Shown here piece by piece: positions 49,709-62,000 of a stretch of 64,000 nucleotides of DNA. A program made the position numbers and the translations under genes. The notes under the pieces were generated by a model. The model was not told where the DNA came from. It searched no databases and saw nothing but the letters and a program-made list of their open reading frames with translations. Each line of letters starts with the position of its first letter. Position 1 is the first letter of the stretch. This DNA is from Aspergillus flavus. Taxonomy: Eukaryota; Ascomycota; Eurotiomycetes; Eurotiales; Aspergillaceae. The stretch is taken from the NCBI RefSeq assembly GCF_009017415.1, contig NC_092403.1, positions 248,001-312,000 on the forward strand, given 5' to 3'.

Positions 49709-51094
49709 CTATCCAATATACTCAACCAATTCCTTCCACATCTCATCCTCCGCCAAAGCCTCAATTTCACTCTCATGCAAACAAAACAGGCCCTCCATGC
49801 CCTCTCCATGCAACATCGGAGCAATATACGACGAACAAGGCAAAGGCTGGAATGTCGGTCTCCTCATCAGTCCAGGCTTTCCTAGCGGCCCGAAATCAGG
49901 AGCCTTAACATGAGCAATTGACGAACAGGAAAAGTCCGTCTGCGCATTGAATGACCCGCCATACGCAATATCGGACTTATCCGGCTCGTTTGCGATGAAC
50001 GTAACATAGCTACGGAGGGCATACTCATTGCTGATTTCCTGCACGTCCTTGCGGAGGAGCGAAGCAAGCCGCGAAAGGGAGCTTTCGACGATGGCTTCAA
50101 AAGTAAGGCGCGTATTGCAGACGCGGACCATATGGCCTAAGTAGGCCGGGGTGAGTCTCATAATACGCCGGAAATCTACAGCTCGGCTGAGCTTTGAGAA
50201 TGCGCCGGGAGTTTCTAGCTTTCTCAGACGGATAGCCGTGATCCGTTGCCAGCAAAATGCAGTGATGGCATCGTTTACAGAAAGGGATTCTGTAGAGGGA
50301 TCGAAATCTTCTGGCTTACTGTTTGCCAGATCTCGGATTTTGTTCACCGAGTCCACCGGGAAGCGGTAGTATCGCCATTTGTAAGGGGCCAGAATGTCTG
50401 ACGGGGGAGGCGCCTTCATAATGACAGGAGGTTTGAGCTCGCTATGGTCGAGGAGAGGCTCATCTGGGCCGAGCAATCGAATTAAATCACGACGGTCGCG
50501 GTTTCCTTCGTGGAGTTGAAAAAGAGGGAATTGGTCTCCACGTAAAGCGGTGGCCAATAAGTTTATGATTTGGAAAATCCCCGTCCCGTCAATAATATTA
50601 TGCTGCGCGGCCAAGTCCAGCAACAATCCGCCGCGAACGATGTTTGCCTGGAAGTCCAGGACAGGAGCCGGGTCATCCTCTGTGTCCTGGTAGGTTTCCG
50701 GAAACGCCACTCGTGAACTCAACAAATGCCCTGGCAACATGGATGATGGCCCCTGGGCGGAGCAAAGTTCGTCATAACCAGGACAATCACTTGTGCGATC
50801 TTGAATACGTACGAAGACATGGGTTTCAGATTCCCATTCTTTGTAGGTTGTGACCTTGAACGTCCCGGAACTTCCAGCACCACTGCCCTCATTGATAACT
50901 CTTCCAGAGAGATACGGAAACGTCTTCATCACGAGGCGGACTGCGCGCTCGAGTTCCTGGAGGGCGACTTCGCGCTTATCATCCTGGACAGGGAAACATA
51001 TTAACATATGACTGTAACTTTTGAGAACCGGCAGTTGGCCGATGACATCCTGAACATGTTCGAAGATAGCCATTCTGGTGATTTTGGCTTTCAC
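49709..51094 (-). CDS. BAHD/trichothecene O-acyltransferase-like enzyme (MrPigD-like)
   Basis: Single-exon gene of 461 residues. CoA- or ACP-dependent acyltransferase of the fungal transferase family that includes trichothecene 3-O-acetyltransferase. The catalytic H-X3-DG motif is HNIIDG, with His165 and Asp169. The second BAHD block, DFGWG in plant enzymes, reads DFGPLGKP here, as is common in fungal members. Length fits the family. There is no signal peptide, so it is cytosolic. In the Monascus pathway the homologue esterifies the azaphilone hydroxyl with the FAS-made beta-ketoacyl group, which then closes a lactone. The presence of both FAS genes and this enzyme points to the same job here, but acyl length cannot be read. 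An AAACTCCG element lies about 240 bases upstream (51333-51340). Confidence 0.9.
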   Translation of the reverse strand: MKAKITRMAIFEHVQDVIGQLPVLKSYSHMLICFPVQDDKREVALQELERAVRLVMKTFPYLSGRVINEGSGAGSSGTFKVTTYKEWESETHVFVRIQDRTSDCPGYDELCSAQGPSSMLPGHLLSSRVAFPETYQDTEDDPAPVLDFQANIVRGGLLLDLAAQHNIIDGTGIFQIINLLATALRGDQFPLFQLHEGNRDRRDLIRLLGPDEPLLDHSELKPPVIMKAPPPSDILAPYKWRYYRFPVDSVNKIRDLANSKPEDFDPSTESLSVNDAITAFCWQRITAIRLRKLETPGAFSKLSRAVDFRRIMRLTPAYLGHMVRVCNTRLTFEAIVESSLSRLASLLRKDVQEISNEYALRSYVTFIANEPDKSDIAYGGSFNAQTDFSCSSIAHVKAPDFGPLGKPGLMRRPTFQPLPCSSYIAPMLHGEGMEGLFCLHESEIEALAEDEMWKELVEYIG

Positions 51095-53490
51095 TGTAAC
51101 CGACAGAAGACGCGGAGGTTGGGTTGGTTTATCAGGACCTGGTTAAAGATGAACTGAAGAGAAGACCAACAGACTAAAAGAAAAGGACCACGACGCCCGG
51201 AACAATGCAGCACCGACATAACTGGAAAGGTGTCCGTTTTCTAAGGTTAGACAGGATCGTAAAATTTGATTAGAGCGACCGTTGTCTGTTCTACAAAGAC
51301 TCTTCAACATCCGAGAAAGCCCGAGCCGCCGGAAACTCCGATTACAGCGATGAATAACCACTGCAGCTTAGCTCAAGCTCAAGACGAGGATGGAAATTCG
51401 CTGGCATAAAAATCTCATAGAATGCAGGGTGTCCTCATATATATGAGTTCGCATACGCCTTGACTAGACCGTCCAGTCCGCACCCTAAGTTCGTCGCAAA
51501 TTCGCAAACCCGTGGGTAAAATCAGCGGTATTTCCCGCGCTATACTCGTCTTCAGGAAATTTGCATTCAGCATCCAGCCTGCAGCTACAGTAGAGGGAAT
51601 AAAGAGCCCGCTTTAATGCGCACTGGCGCCATGCGTTGACTGTCGATCGTCGCTCGTGGCTTGTTTGATCGCCACCCGAACATAGAACTTGGCATTCGGA
51701 CCATATAGTTACTCACAACTCCAGGAACCCCCGAAGTGGGTCATCCTTGTCTTTCGCATGAACGTTTGAACAGCCCTTTGTCCTGTTTCGCCACGATAGA
51801 CGTGCTTGTGAAAGAGGCCTATGGAGTCTAGATCCTCAAGAGATTGCCAAGTCGTACGCATATCCGTCCTAGTCTGAAATGTTCTTTCCTACTCCGTGTC
51901 ATCTTATCCAGTCAATACCAATGAATGACACACGTTCACTGAATGTCCTCCCACGCCAGGTCAGGTAGAATGACACAGGTACACGCAATTATTACTGAGA
52001 CATTCATGTACTGTTACCGAAAGTACTTGCTTGTTGACTTGCCAAGCACGACCCATAACCAATGGCCCGGAAGGAAACCAGAGACCAGCCCCATAGTAGC
52101 AAGCAGAGCCTGCTGTTCATTTGCAGGCACATAGTCCCAAGAGAGAAACAAAGGGTTACCCATATGGCAGCGACTCAAACTTGTCCAACCAGGAGAATAC
52201 ACGGACTTCAATGTATGAAGTAGGTATGACCACAGACTCTTCTGAGAGATCCGTCCAACGTGGTGTGGAACAGAGCGATCGAGAATCTTCCTCAACGCTG
52301 AGACCATGCATACTAGGCTTGTGGCTTTGGAGAATGCGCGACAGCCCCTTTTCTGGGAACAACTTGAATGGTGACGAAAGCGTCCGCTTGTCCCTGTACC
52401 TGTGCTTGAGTTTTAGCTGGTCAGACATAGACTTGTAGTATCAATCTTGATCCAATGAATGTAATGTCCGTTACACAACCTCTGGCTACATTAGGTGATA
52501 CTCTTTAATCGGTGCACTTGATATCGCAGAGTACAGAATTGCGGTCCTCTGCTCAGACTTTCTGTGGGGTTATGCCACCTTGACGAAACATAGATTAGAT
52601 GTTCAACCACAAACCGACTGGAATCTTAACAGCAAAGGGTTTAGTATCGAAGAATGGGGAACGCATGAATGCCACTGAACTAAGTTAGGTCAATGCCTGG
52701 CATTCGTGTTAACTTTCAGTCTTAGTAGACATCTCGTGACAGCCATTAACGGTCTGTGCGAATCATTTGTAAGGCACATGAAGCGTGGCTATTCATTTAC
52801 AGGGGTAAGTGCTCACTTGACCAACGTTCTTTGCCTGAATATAAGCGCCCAGGCTCCTATAGTGGCTTAGTTGACGACATCCCCTGTTATGGCCAAGACG
52901 CAAATATGTCCAGCCAGAAGAGACCCGTTGCAAAATATTGCGAGCCATTCAGCGCAACCTCGTTAATAGCAGCCGGCCAGTTAGTCTAATTTCCAACCCA
53001 CCAAGCATGTGGTATCACCGTTGCGCGCCAATTAGAATATGCTTGGGCAACATAGCTGCGGTGCTGCTTTGCAATGTCGGCTGGGATGAGACAGGCAGTG
53101 CTGGAAATTGCGATCTGGATGCATGTCGTGTTGAATGAATATCCATGTGCAAACCTGAGTGAGATGCAAACGTAGAGGTGTATTGCAGATGGTTTTATTA
53201 GATGCCAGACCAGATTACGATGAAGCGTGCTCCTTGGATGTCGTAATGGACGGAATAAGTTCATATATTCTCGCGCAACAGGTTGAGCCGTGCAGCTATC
53301 CCAGGCCATTGCACGCACAGGAACGCCGTGCATCAGACAGCTTTCACTTTATCTCCATATGTAAAAGCCCCCTGTCGGCAAGCCGAATCGCAGTGGGGAG
53401 GACTTGCCCGTTCTCCAGCAAAGCGTTGCACCATTGCAACAGCGACCTAGCTTTGACGGTATATAGTTCTTGATCCATGCCGAATATATA
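51095..53490. other. 2.4 kb gap between acyltransferase and regulator
   Basis: Divergent spacer that holds both promoters but is much longer than others in the cluster. The left part has AAACTCCG at 51333-51340, within CGGAAACTCCG, an inverted CGG pair spaced by five bases. Minus-strand frames at 52014-52307 and 52156-52428 (with LFLSWDYVPANEQQALLATMGL), and at 52986-53333, look mildly protein-like but belong to no family I recognise. In Monascus a reductase gene lies at this relative place. Confidence 0.4.
53340..53480 (-). pseudogene. Possible C-terminal relic of an MDR-type oxidoreductase
   Basis: The minus-strand frame reads SLLQWCNALLENGQVLPTAI and then RLADRGLLHMEIK before a stop. This resembles the C-terminal helix-turn of zinc-type/quinone oxidoreductases, where a segment of the form LL-EGK--PHPV-L--GGLE precedes the end. 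The match is short, about 30 residues, and nothing upstream continues it because the regulator gene starts on the other strand at 53491. It may be a relic of a lost cluster reductase or coincidence. Confidence 0.22.
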
Positions 53491-55311
53491 ATGGTGACCA
53501 CGCAGAATATTTCCCGTCAACGACCTGGTTCCGCCTGCGAGGAATGTCGTCGACGTAAGGTCCGATGTGACCGTCGACGTCCACAATGCCAAGTGTGCTT
53601 CGAGACTGGGATCGACTGTAAGATAAGCACCACGAGACTTCCAAGGGGGCCGCGGAAGGGCCAACTGCGGACATTGCGAACACGAATTGGTAAGTCTTGT
53701 TGGACGTCGACAAAGCTCGGTGCTCATACTGGTCAGCTGCCCTTGAGCGTTGCCTGGCCGATCAGCATCCGGGGATCAATCAGCAAATGGCGGGGTTGTT
53801 TGATGGTTCTGGAGTTGAGTGCGACTCTGAAGAAGATCCTCTCCGTGAAAGAGCTACACTTCCTGAACAAGTTCCCGAAATATGTTCCGATGATCAGCAA
53901 GGAGGTGGGTCGCCACGATCCCCCGATCCTCAGACGCGACCATGTGGACTAGTCTCCGATCTGATGCGCGCAGATCTGTAAGGCGTCCCATCGAAAGCTC
54001 GGCACATTGCGAAGGCATATACTAACCCTTACAGAGACCAGTTATACTTTGATCGTGTGCATCCCTCTGCTCCTATCCTGCAGCGCTGGCGCTATCAGGT
54101 ATGGGCGAAACAGCCCAGAAAGAGCGAAGCTCAAGTGTGCCTACAGTATGCCATGTGGACGGTGGCTGCTTCCTTGTCGGCCCACTTTCAATCTCTCCGA
54201 GACACCCTCTATCACGAAACGCGCCGAATGTTGGATGCAATAGACTTGCGAAGCCCCATTAGCGGGATCCTAGCAGTGGAGCAAGCCCAGGCATGGGTGT
54301 TAGTTGCTATCTATGAGTATATGCAGCTGTCGCCCCAGCAGGCATGGATGAGTGCCGGTAGATGTTGTCGGCTGGTCTTGGGTATGCGGCTATATGAGAT
54401 AGATGATCCTAATAGCCCGGTAACAATGGCTCGAGAGCATGAACCGAACTTAGTGGATTGGACCGGGCTGGAGGAGCAAAGGCGAACTTTTTGGATGGCG
54501 TATTCACTGGACCGGTTTATCAGCTTCCACAACGCGCTGCCATATACCTTAAATGAAGAGCTGGTATGTTTCGTTATCAAAAAGGGATATTACACATCTA
54601 ATTAAAGCAGATCGCGACTCGACTGCCAACATCGGAGGAAGACTTTCAAGCTGGCCATCCTGCAGCAACTCAGTTTCTACCGGAAGTGATGGCGGGCTAT
54701 TCGAGCAGCGATAGTTCTAACGTCCAATCATCCTTTAGTCAATGCGTCATCTTAGCCACCTTATGTGGCCGAGCACTCTCACACAAACAAAAGTCGGCTA
54801 TGGAGCAGATCAATGGAGAACTGGGTGATGGACTGTGGACTCGACATCAATGGTTGCACGAAATGCTCACCTATCGAATCCAGGTGCTCTCCGTCTTAGC
54901 ACAAGTGGACCCAATGCTCATTTTTGCGAGGCTCGTAGCGCAAACTTTGGTTCTTTTTCTACATAGTGTACTGGAGGCGATAACATGGAAGACAGGCGAG
55001 CATTTGCTAGGTATGTTCGAGTACGAGCGCCTTTGCGTGATGGCCGCGCACGAAGTTGTCAACCTAGTGAAGCTACAGGCCCAATTAGGATATTTCAAGG
55101 TACTTTGCCCATGCGACCAGCTAGAGAAAGCTTATTGACGATATAGGTGCATCCATTGACCCCAATTCCGATCATGATGTGTACTGAATTTTTCACGGCA
55201 CATCCTTATCTTGACGGCTCCTTCGATATCATGCTACAGGAACTGCTTGAGTGCCTGCAGGATTTGGACCACGTGAAGAATCCGAGCCAGAGCCCTAGGA
55301 TATCTGTTTAG
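53491..55311 (+). CDS. Zn2Cys6 cluster transcription factor (MrPigB-like)
   Basis: Likely pathway-specific activator, nuclear. Five exons, 53491-53689, 53737-53977, 54035-54563, 54611-55099 and 55147-55311, give 540 residues with all phases consistent. The zinc cluster C-X2-C-X6-C-X6-C-X2-C-X6-C lies at about residues 15-42 ([11 protein letters not shown] at its start). A short basic linker (RGPRKGQL), an acidic region, and a fungal-specific transcription factor domain follow ([35 protein letters not shown]). FDRVHP near the domain start and [12 protein letters not shown] are typical of regulators beside PKS genes. The start is the first in-frame ATG. It is transcribed towards the PKS, 692 bases upstream of it. 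The AAACTCCG elements in the FAS, acyltransferase and PKS promoters are candidate sites; binding is not shown. Confidence 0.9.
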
Positions 55312-56003
55312 GATTTAGATCGGTGCCGTATAATGGGGTTGTGAACATACCTGGAGCATATCGATGTGTCCTATTAGTTCTGTCCATGTAGTATGGAACA
55401 CCGGATATGATTATATGTTATCAGTGATTATCTAGGAGAAGACTGTGGTGGAGTATAAGTAATAAACTCCAGCTGATAGAAACGGCTCTTTCACTCTAAA
55501 TAGCTTTGGCCTCCCTTGACCAAAGCCATACTGTAGAATGAGTCTATGTGAGAAAGGCCTGCGCTTCGCTACGTTGGGCATATGCCTTGCTAGCATTGCT
55601 CGGATGGCATCAATATCAGTATTCCAAATACCCACGAGATATACGCATCTGGCAATAGATCAGCTGTGACAAGAAAATGGAGAGCAGCCACCGTGTGACA
55701 TTGGGGCAACTATCACTGGTCCATAGACTCTTTGTGCATGTTCGTTGTTTGAGACTAGGAATGGGTCAGTCAGCCACCCCGAGGAGATGACCCGACGATA
55801 AACTCCGTCCGGCAATGTGTTTCGCTTAAGAGTTATTAATACAGTTGGGATAGACCAGGACTCATCCAGCATAATAATCAACCAATGTATTAGTCTGGAG
55901 CTTCGGCAGACGGTGACTTGACCCATGGCGGGAAACAAACAAGGTCTCACTCGGACAATGTTATAGTCCCCCACCCCGGCCCTGGTTTAACTTTTCCAGT
56001 TCA
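55312..56003 (+). promoter_or_regulatory. PKS promoter region
   Basis: The 692-base spacer between regulator stop and PKS start. The octamer AAACTCCG occurs at 55800-55807, followed directly by TCCGGC, about 200 bases before the start codon. No other gene is seen; minus-strand short frames here have no similarity I know. Confidence 0.45.
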
Positions 56004-59000
56004 ATGAGTCGCCCTTATCGCAATTCCAATATGCTAAGCCAGCTGGAGCCTCCACCTGGTGGTAATACTGTGCTCATTTTCGGCTGCCAATGTCTCTCGT
56101 TCAATATTGACGACTTCCATCGTCTCCGGGCGACTGTCCTGGAAACACCAGAGCATCGCTGGATCCAAGATGTCTTGTCGGAGCTGCCAGTATACTATCG
56201 AACAGCATCCACTACATATGTCCAGAAACTGAAGAATATACCCGGGACACAGCAGCTTCGCAATTTAGCTGAATGGTTCCACACAGGAAAAGTGCCGACG
56301 GACAGCTTTCCATTGCCGTATATCCAACTTGCCCCACTATTAGTGATAACTCATTTCACGGAATACTGGCAATATCTTCGCATCAGGCACCATAAAGGTC
56401 CAACATCTGTCAAGGAGTCATCGGCGGAAAGCCCGGTCGTGGAGATCGTGGGGTTCTGTATTGGGTTCCTAAGTGCTGCTGTTGTTTCTGCCGCTCGTAA
56501 CCAGGAGCAATTGTCGAAGTATGCCGCTGTCGCTCTGAGGCTAGCGACATTGATGGGCGCTCTTGGCGATGCGCAGGAGAGGGAAGAGGAGTATACATCG
56601 CTTGCAACGGTCTGGAAAGCTGCCGAGCTGGAGAACAGGTTGCCATTAGTTTTGGAGGCATTTCCGGAGGTACGTCCTTTGACCTCCGATATGGGACCAG
56701 AAAAGTTGACAGAGTAGTCATATGTTACGGTACGATTCGACACCAACCGGGTTACTATCATGACACCGCGTCGGACTATCAAGCAGCTGGAAAATGAGTT
56801 GCAATCAGCTGGATTTAATACAACCCAAGTCGAGTTCAATGGCCGATATCACTGGGCTGGACATGAGGATACGCTGCATGCACTGGGCCGAATGTGCGAT
56901 AGCGATCCAGCCTTGCAACTACCGGATACCTCACAATCAGTTGTTCCCACACGCCCCAATATACCGATGGACACTCCTCCTAAAGGTCCTCTTCATGAGT
57001 TAGTATTATGGTCAATCCTAGCAAAGCAGTGCCAATGGCTTGATACATTCTCAAAGGTGTACCGAGCTCACCTGGAAGATACTGCATCACTCATCATTGA
57101 ATTTGGACCAGAGCGATGCATCCCGCCTACGTATATGCGCAAGCTACAGGGACGCACCGTGCACTTTGCAGATCTCGATCTAAACACACTCTCGCGAACT
57201 CCACCTCTATACCAGACACCACGGAGCTACGATAGCGACATTGCCGTAGTTGGCATCGCCTGTCGCGTAGCGGGTGCGGATGATCTTGAGGAGTTTTGGA
57301 GATTACTGTGTTCCGGGGCATCACAGCATCAAGAAATGCCTCTAGAGCGTTATAAGGACTATGAGACCCCTTGGCGGCCGAGTGCCATTCGACCTTGGTA
57401 TGGGAACTTTGTCCGGGACATCGATGCATTCGATCATAAATTCTTCAAAAAAGTGCCAAGGGAGGCAATGTCCCAAGATCCGCAGCAACGACTACTTTTG
57501 CAAGTCGCGTACCAGGCCGTGCAACAGTCCGGGTACTTCCATCGGCCCAATATTAACAGGAATATCGGGTGCTACATTGCATCCTGCACGGTGGACTATG
57601 AACACAATGTCAATTGTCACCCGGCTTCCGCATATTCTGCAACCGGGCTACTTCGGAGCTTCATGGCTGGTAAACTGAGCCACTACTTCGGATGGCGCGG
57701 TCCAGCATTCTGTGTGGATAGCGCATGTTCCGGGTCCGCTGTCGCACTTCATCAAGCTTGCCAATCTATAATACGAGGAGAGTGTACAGCCGCGCTGGTC
57801 GGCGGTGCGAATGCTATAATGAGTCCTTTGGCGTATGACAATCTTGCAGGAGCTTCATTTGTGAGTCCCACAGGACCTTGTAAGCCATTTGACGCAAGCG
57901 CGGATGGATATTGCCGTGGGGAGGGCTTTGCTGCAATCTTTATTAAGAAGATGTCGGATGCCCTGGCAGATGGTGACATTGTCCTGGGAACAATAGCTTC
58001 TACAGCCGTCGAGCAGAACAATAACTGCACGCCAATAGTAGTTCCCGATGCATCTTCTCTTGCTGGGTTATTCACTCAGGTGACTAAAAAGGCGCACCTC
58101 CACCCTCGGGATATATCGGTCGTTGAAGCTCATGGAACCGGTACACAGGCTGGTGATCCTGCAGAGTACGTCAGCATCAGGCAGACCCTTGCCGGGCCAC
58201 ATCGCACTAGTCCATTGTCCCTCGGATCTGTTAAAGGCCTAGTCGGCCATACTGAGGGTGTGTCCGGCCTGATTGCGCTGGTGAAGATCTTGTTGATGTT
58301 AAACGAGGGCATCATTCCTCCGCAGCCGAACTTTCAAACTCTGAATCCACATATTAATGCATCTCCGGATGATCAGATACATATTGCAGTCACCCTCGAA
58401 CAATGGAGAGCAAATTTCCGTGCAGCACTGATCAATAATTACGGTGCATCGGGATCGAATGCATCTATGGTGATCACGGAAGCACCTTATGCGTCCGAAC
58501 ATAGGATGTCCTCTTCCATCCATACTTTTACGGTCGCCCTTCCAATCCGAATATGTGCTTCAGACGAGGGCCGACTAAGTGACTTCGCCAAACGGTTGCG
58601 CCAATTCCTCCATCACCCAGCAATATCTGCGGCGCCGGCTACAGATTTGGGGAACCTATCCTTTAACATCTGTCGCCAGTCCAATCCCACACTAGACTCA
58701 CAGGTAGCCTTCAGCTGCTGCTCGAAATCGGAGCTTTCTTCCAAACTGTCCTCTTTTATTGATGGCGACACAAACCACATTTTCAGGTTTATCAAGAGTC
58801 CTCGACCCATCATTCTGTGTTTCGGTGGCCAAGTCTCCACATTTGTAGGCTTAGATCGCACCGTATATGACTCCATCTCGCTACTTCGTCATTTCTTAGA
58901 TCAATGTGATTCCCTGGCAAAGTTCTCTGGATATGGTAGCCTTTTCCCTGGCATCTTTGAGCGCAACCCCATTATCGACCAAGTACAGTTGCACATCCAA

Positions 59001-62000
59001 CTCTTTTCATTACAATACTCTTGTGCCCGGTGCTGGATTGATTCGGGGCTAGATGTTGCAGCTGTTGTTGGACACAGCTTTGGCGAATTGACCGCACTAT
59101 GCATATCTGGCGCTTTATCACTTGGCGATACAATCACACTGATCGCTCGCCGCGCGGCTATCATTCGTGATGGCTGGGGCCATGACCATGGCGCTATGCT
59201 TGCAGTGGAAGGGAATAAGGACGATATCATGCGTCTCATAGATGAAGCGTGTCGCAAGGCACCAACCAATATCGCGCCAGCAACGATTGCTTGCTTCAAT
59301 GGTCCCAGCAGCTTCACGCTAGCTGGAACCACGGCTGCCATTGATGGCATCCAAGCGACTCTCAAAACGCCGTCCTATATCAGCCTTAAGGCAAAAAGGT
59401 TGTTTGTTACGAATGCCTTCCATTCAGACTTAGTCGACCCTTTGTTGCCAGCCCTCGAGGATGTTATGTGTGGGATACATCCTCAGGAGCCAATTATCCC
59501 GTGCGAGAAGGCAACGGAGAATGTGTGCACAGGTACAGTCACGTCCGGCATGGTTGCAAAGCATCTCCGTCAGCCGGTCTACTTCCATCACGCAGTACAA
59601 CGATTGGCAGAGAAATATGGCCCGTGTGTCTGGTTAGAGGCCGGTTCCAATTCCACGATCACATACATGGTGAATCGCGCACTTGTGCCCTCTTCAGGAC
59701 ATCACTGTCAAGCTGTGAACATCACGACTGAACGTGGTATGCAAAACTTAAGCGATGCAACTGTCAGTCTCTGGAAAGCAAGCGTATCAGTAGCCTTCTG
59801 GGGTCACCATTCCCAACAGGCGCAAAAATACGTCCCTATTTTTCTACCACCGTATCAATTTGAGAAAAGCCGGCATTGGTTGTCAAATAAAAAGCTTCCT
59901 GGTCCTGCTCACGAAGCGGGCGCTACTCCGGCAGTTAGCGCGTCTGCTTTACGATTTGTCGGATACCAAGATACCCAGCAACTAGTTGCCAGATTCAGTA
60001 TCGACACTGCTCATCCGCAGTACCAGGAGTCTATCGCGGGGCATGTCGTTTCACATACTTCGCCAGTTGCGCCTGCATCTTTCATGCTAGACTACGTTGT
60101 CGAAGCACTCCGCAGCTTACCAGAATGCAAAGGGAAGATACCCCAGGTTCAGAACGTCACAAGCGATGCGCCACTCTGCCTAGATATGTCCCGGGATCTA
60201 TGGATTGAGTTGTATGCGCAGGATACCCATAAGCATATATGGGATCTAAGATATCTAAGCGAACAACTACAGATTGGGCGAAGGTCACAAGTTCTCCACT
60301 GTTCTGCCAGATTCACGATGTTTGACCCAGATGATTCACAGATACGGAGCGAATTCACCAGGTACAGTCGCCTGGTGAGCCACCGCCATTGCAAGGAGCT
60401 TTTGAATGATCCGAATATAAGTGACATAATCCAAGGGCGGAATGTCTACCGGACATTTGCTGAGATTGTAGACTATTCTGAGCCTTACCGCGGGGTGCAA
60501 AAGCTCGTCGGAAAGGATAATGAGTCAGCGGGTAGAGTAATAAAGAGGTATACCGGCCAGACATGGGTGGATACATATCTGTGTGACTCGTTTAGCCAGG
60601 TGGGTGGATTCTGGGTCAACTGCATGACAGACCGGGCGCCCTCCGATATGTATCTAGCCAGTGGCATGGAAATGTGGATGCGGTCGCCAATATACGCTGA
60701 CCCTACTACCCCACGACCGGACACATGGGATATACTCGCAAAGCACGAACGAGGAGATGACTGCTATACTAGTGATATCTTCGTGTTCAATCCGACAACA
60801 GGACAGCTCGTAGAGGTCTTCTTGGGGATGCAATACACTCGAGTCAAAAAAGCGACATTTTCTAAGATTATCGGCAAATTCATGCCACAATGTGCGGCAC
60901 ATTCATCTGATGTTAATAAGCTTGAAACTGCAGTGCCGCACGCAGCCGTCCCTGTCCCGCAGGCTGCTAAAGCCAAGTCCGACAGCAGTGGGCCGAAATC
61001 CAGAATTAACCTTACAGCCCGTATTAAGGAAGTTGTGGCCGAGTTCTGTGCCATAGACCCGAGCGAAATCACTGAGGACGGCAACATGGCAGACGCTGGA
61101 GTGGATTCTCTCATGGCGATGGAGCTTGCTCGTGAGATGGAGGAGGCCTTCCACTGTACTTTGCCTGCCGCAGATTTGATGGAGGCAGACACATTCCGGG
61201 ACTTGGTCAATTGCGTCAAGGGTGCCGTGGGAGAGTGCGATAGTGACGAGCATGAAAATTCCAGCCGGAGTTCAGAGGAGATAAGTTTCAAAGACAGGAG
61301 CCCTGATGGGGATTACAACACTCCCGACACCGAGCCCCCAACCAGTGTTGCATCAGATACCCTGGATCTCGAGCTCCCCTTGGAGAGTGTGTTAGAGGCA
61401 TTTGGAGAGACCAAGGCGCTCACCGACCATTTCCTAGCTGACAATAAGTGCAGCGGTCGTATACATATTTTTGCTCCGCTACAAAATGAGCTGTGCGTTA
61501 CATTAACGCTAGAGGCATTTGAGCAACTTGGTTCACACATCCGGACTGCATCGCGTGGCCAACGTCTCGACCGAATACCGTTTGACCCACAGCATCAGGA
61601 ACTAACCAACTACCTTTACAAGAGACTTGAAGAAGCAAGGCTTGTTCACCTAGACGGCAATACTGTTATCCGCACAGCCATATCAGCCCCAAATAAATCT
61701 AGTCTCTCTATTCTGGAGGAGATTAAGTGCTCCTATCCTGAGTATGCTGGCGCCAGCAAACTAGCGTATTTCACGGGCAGTAAGCTGGCTTCTGTGTTGT
61801 GCGGTGAACAAGACGGTCTCCAGTTGATATTTGGTACTAAAGAGGGTCAAGAACTGGTATCATGGATGTATGGCGATGAGCCACACAATGTTGTGGGGTA
61901 TATGCAAATGTTGGACTTCATAAAACGGCTAATACAGAAAGTCCCACGAACAGGAGCGGAGGCGGGAGCTCTAAAGATTCTGGAGATGGGAGCAGGTACT

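Noticed and set aside
55660..55974. Minus-strand frame of 104 codons in the PKS promoter
   Set aside because: No recognisable family, no splice context, and it lies in the expected promoter.
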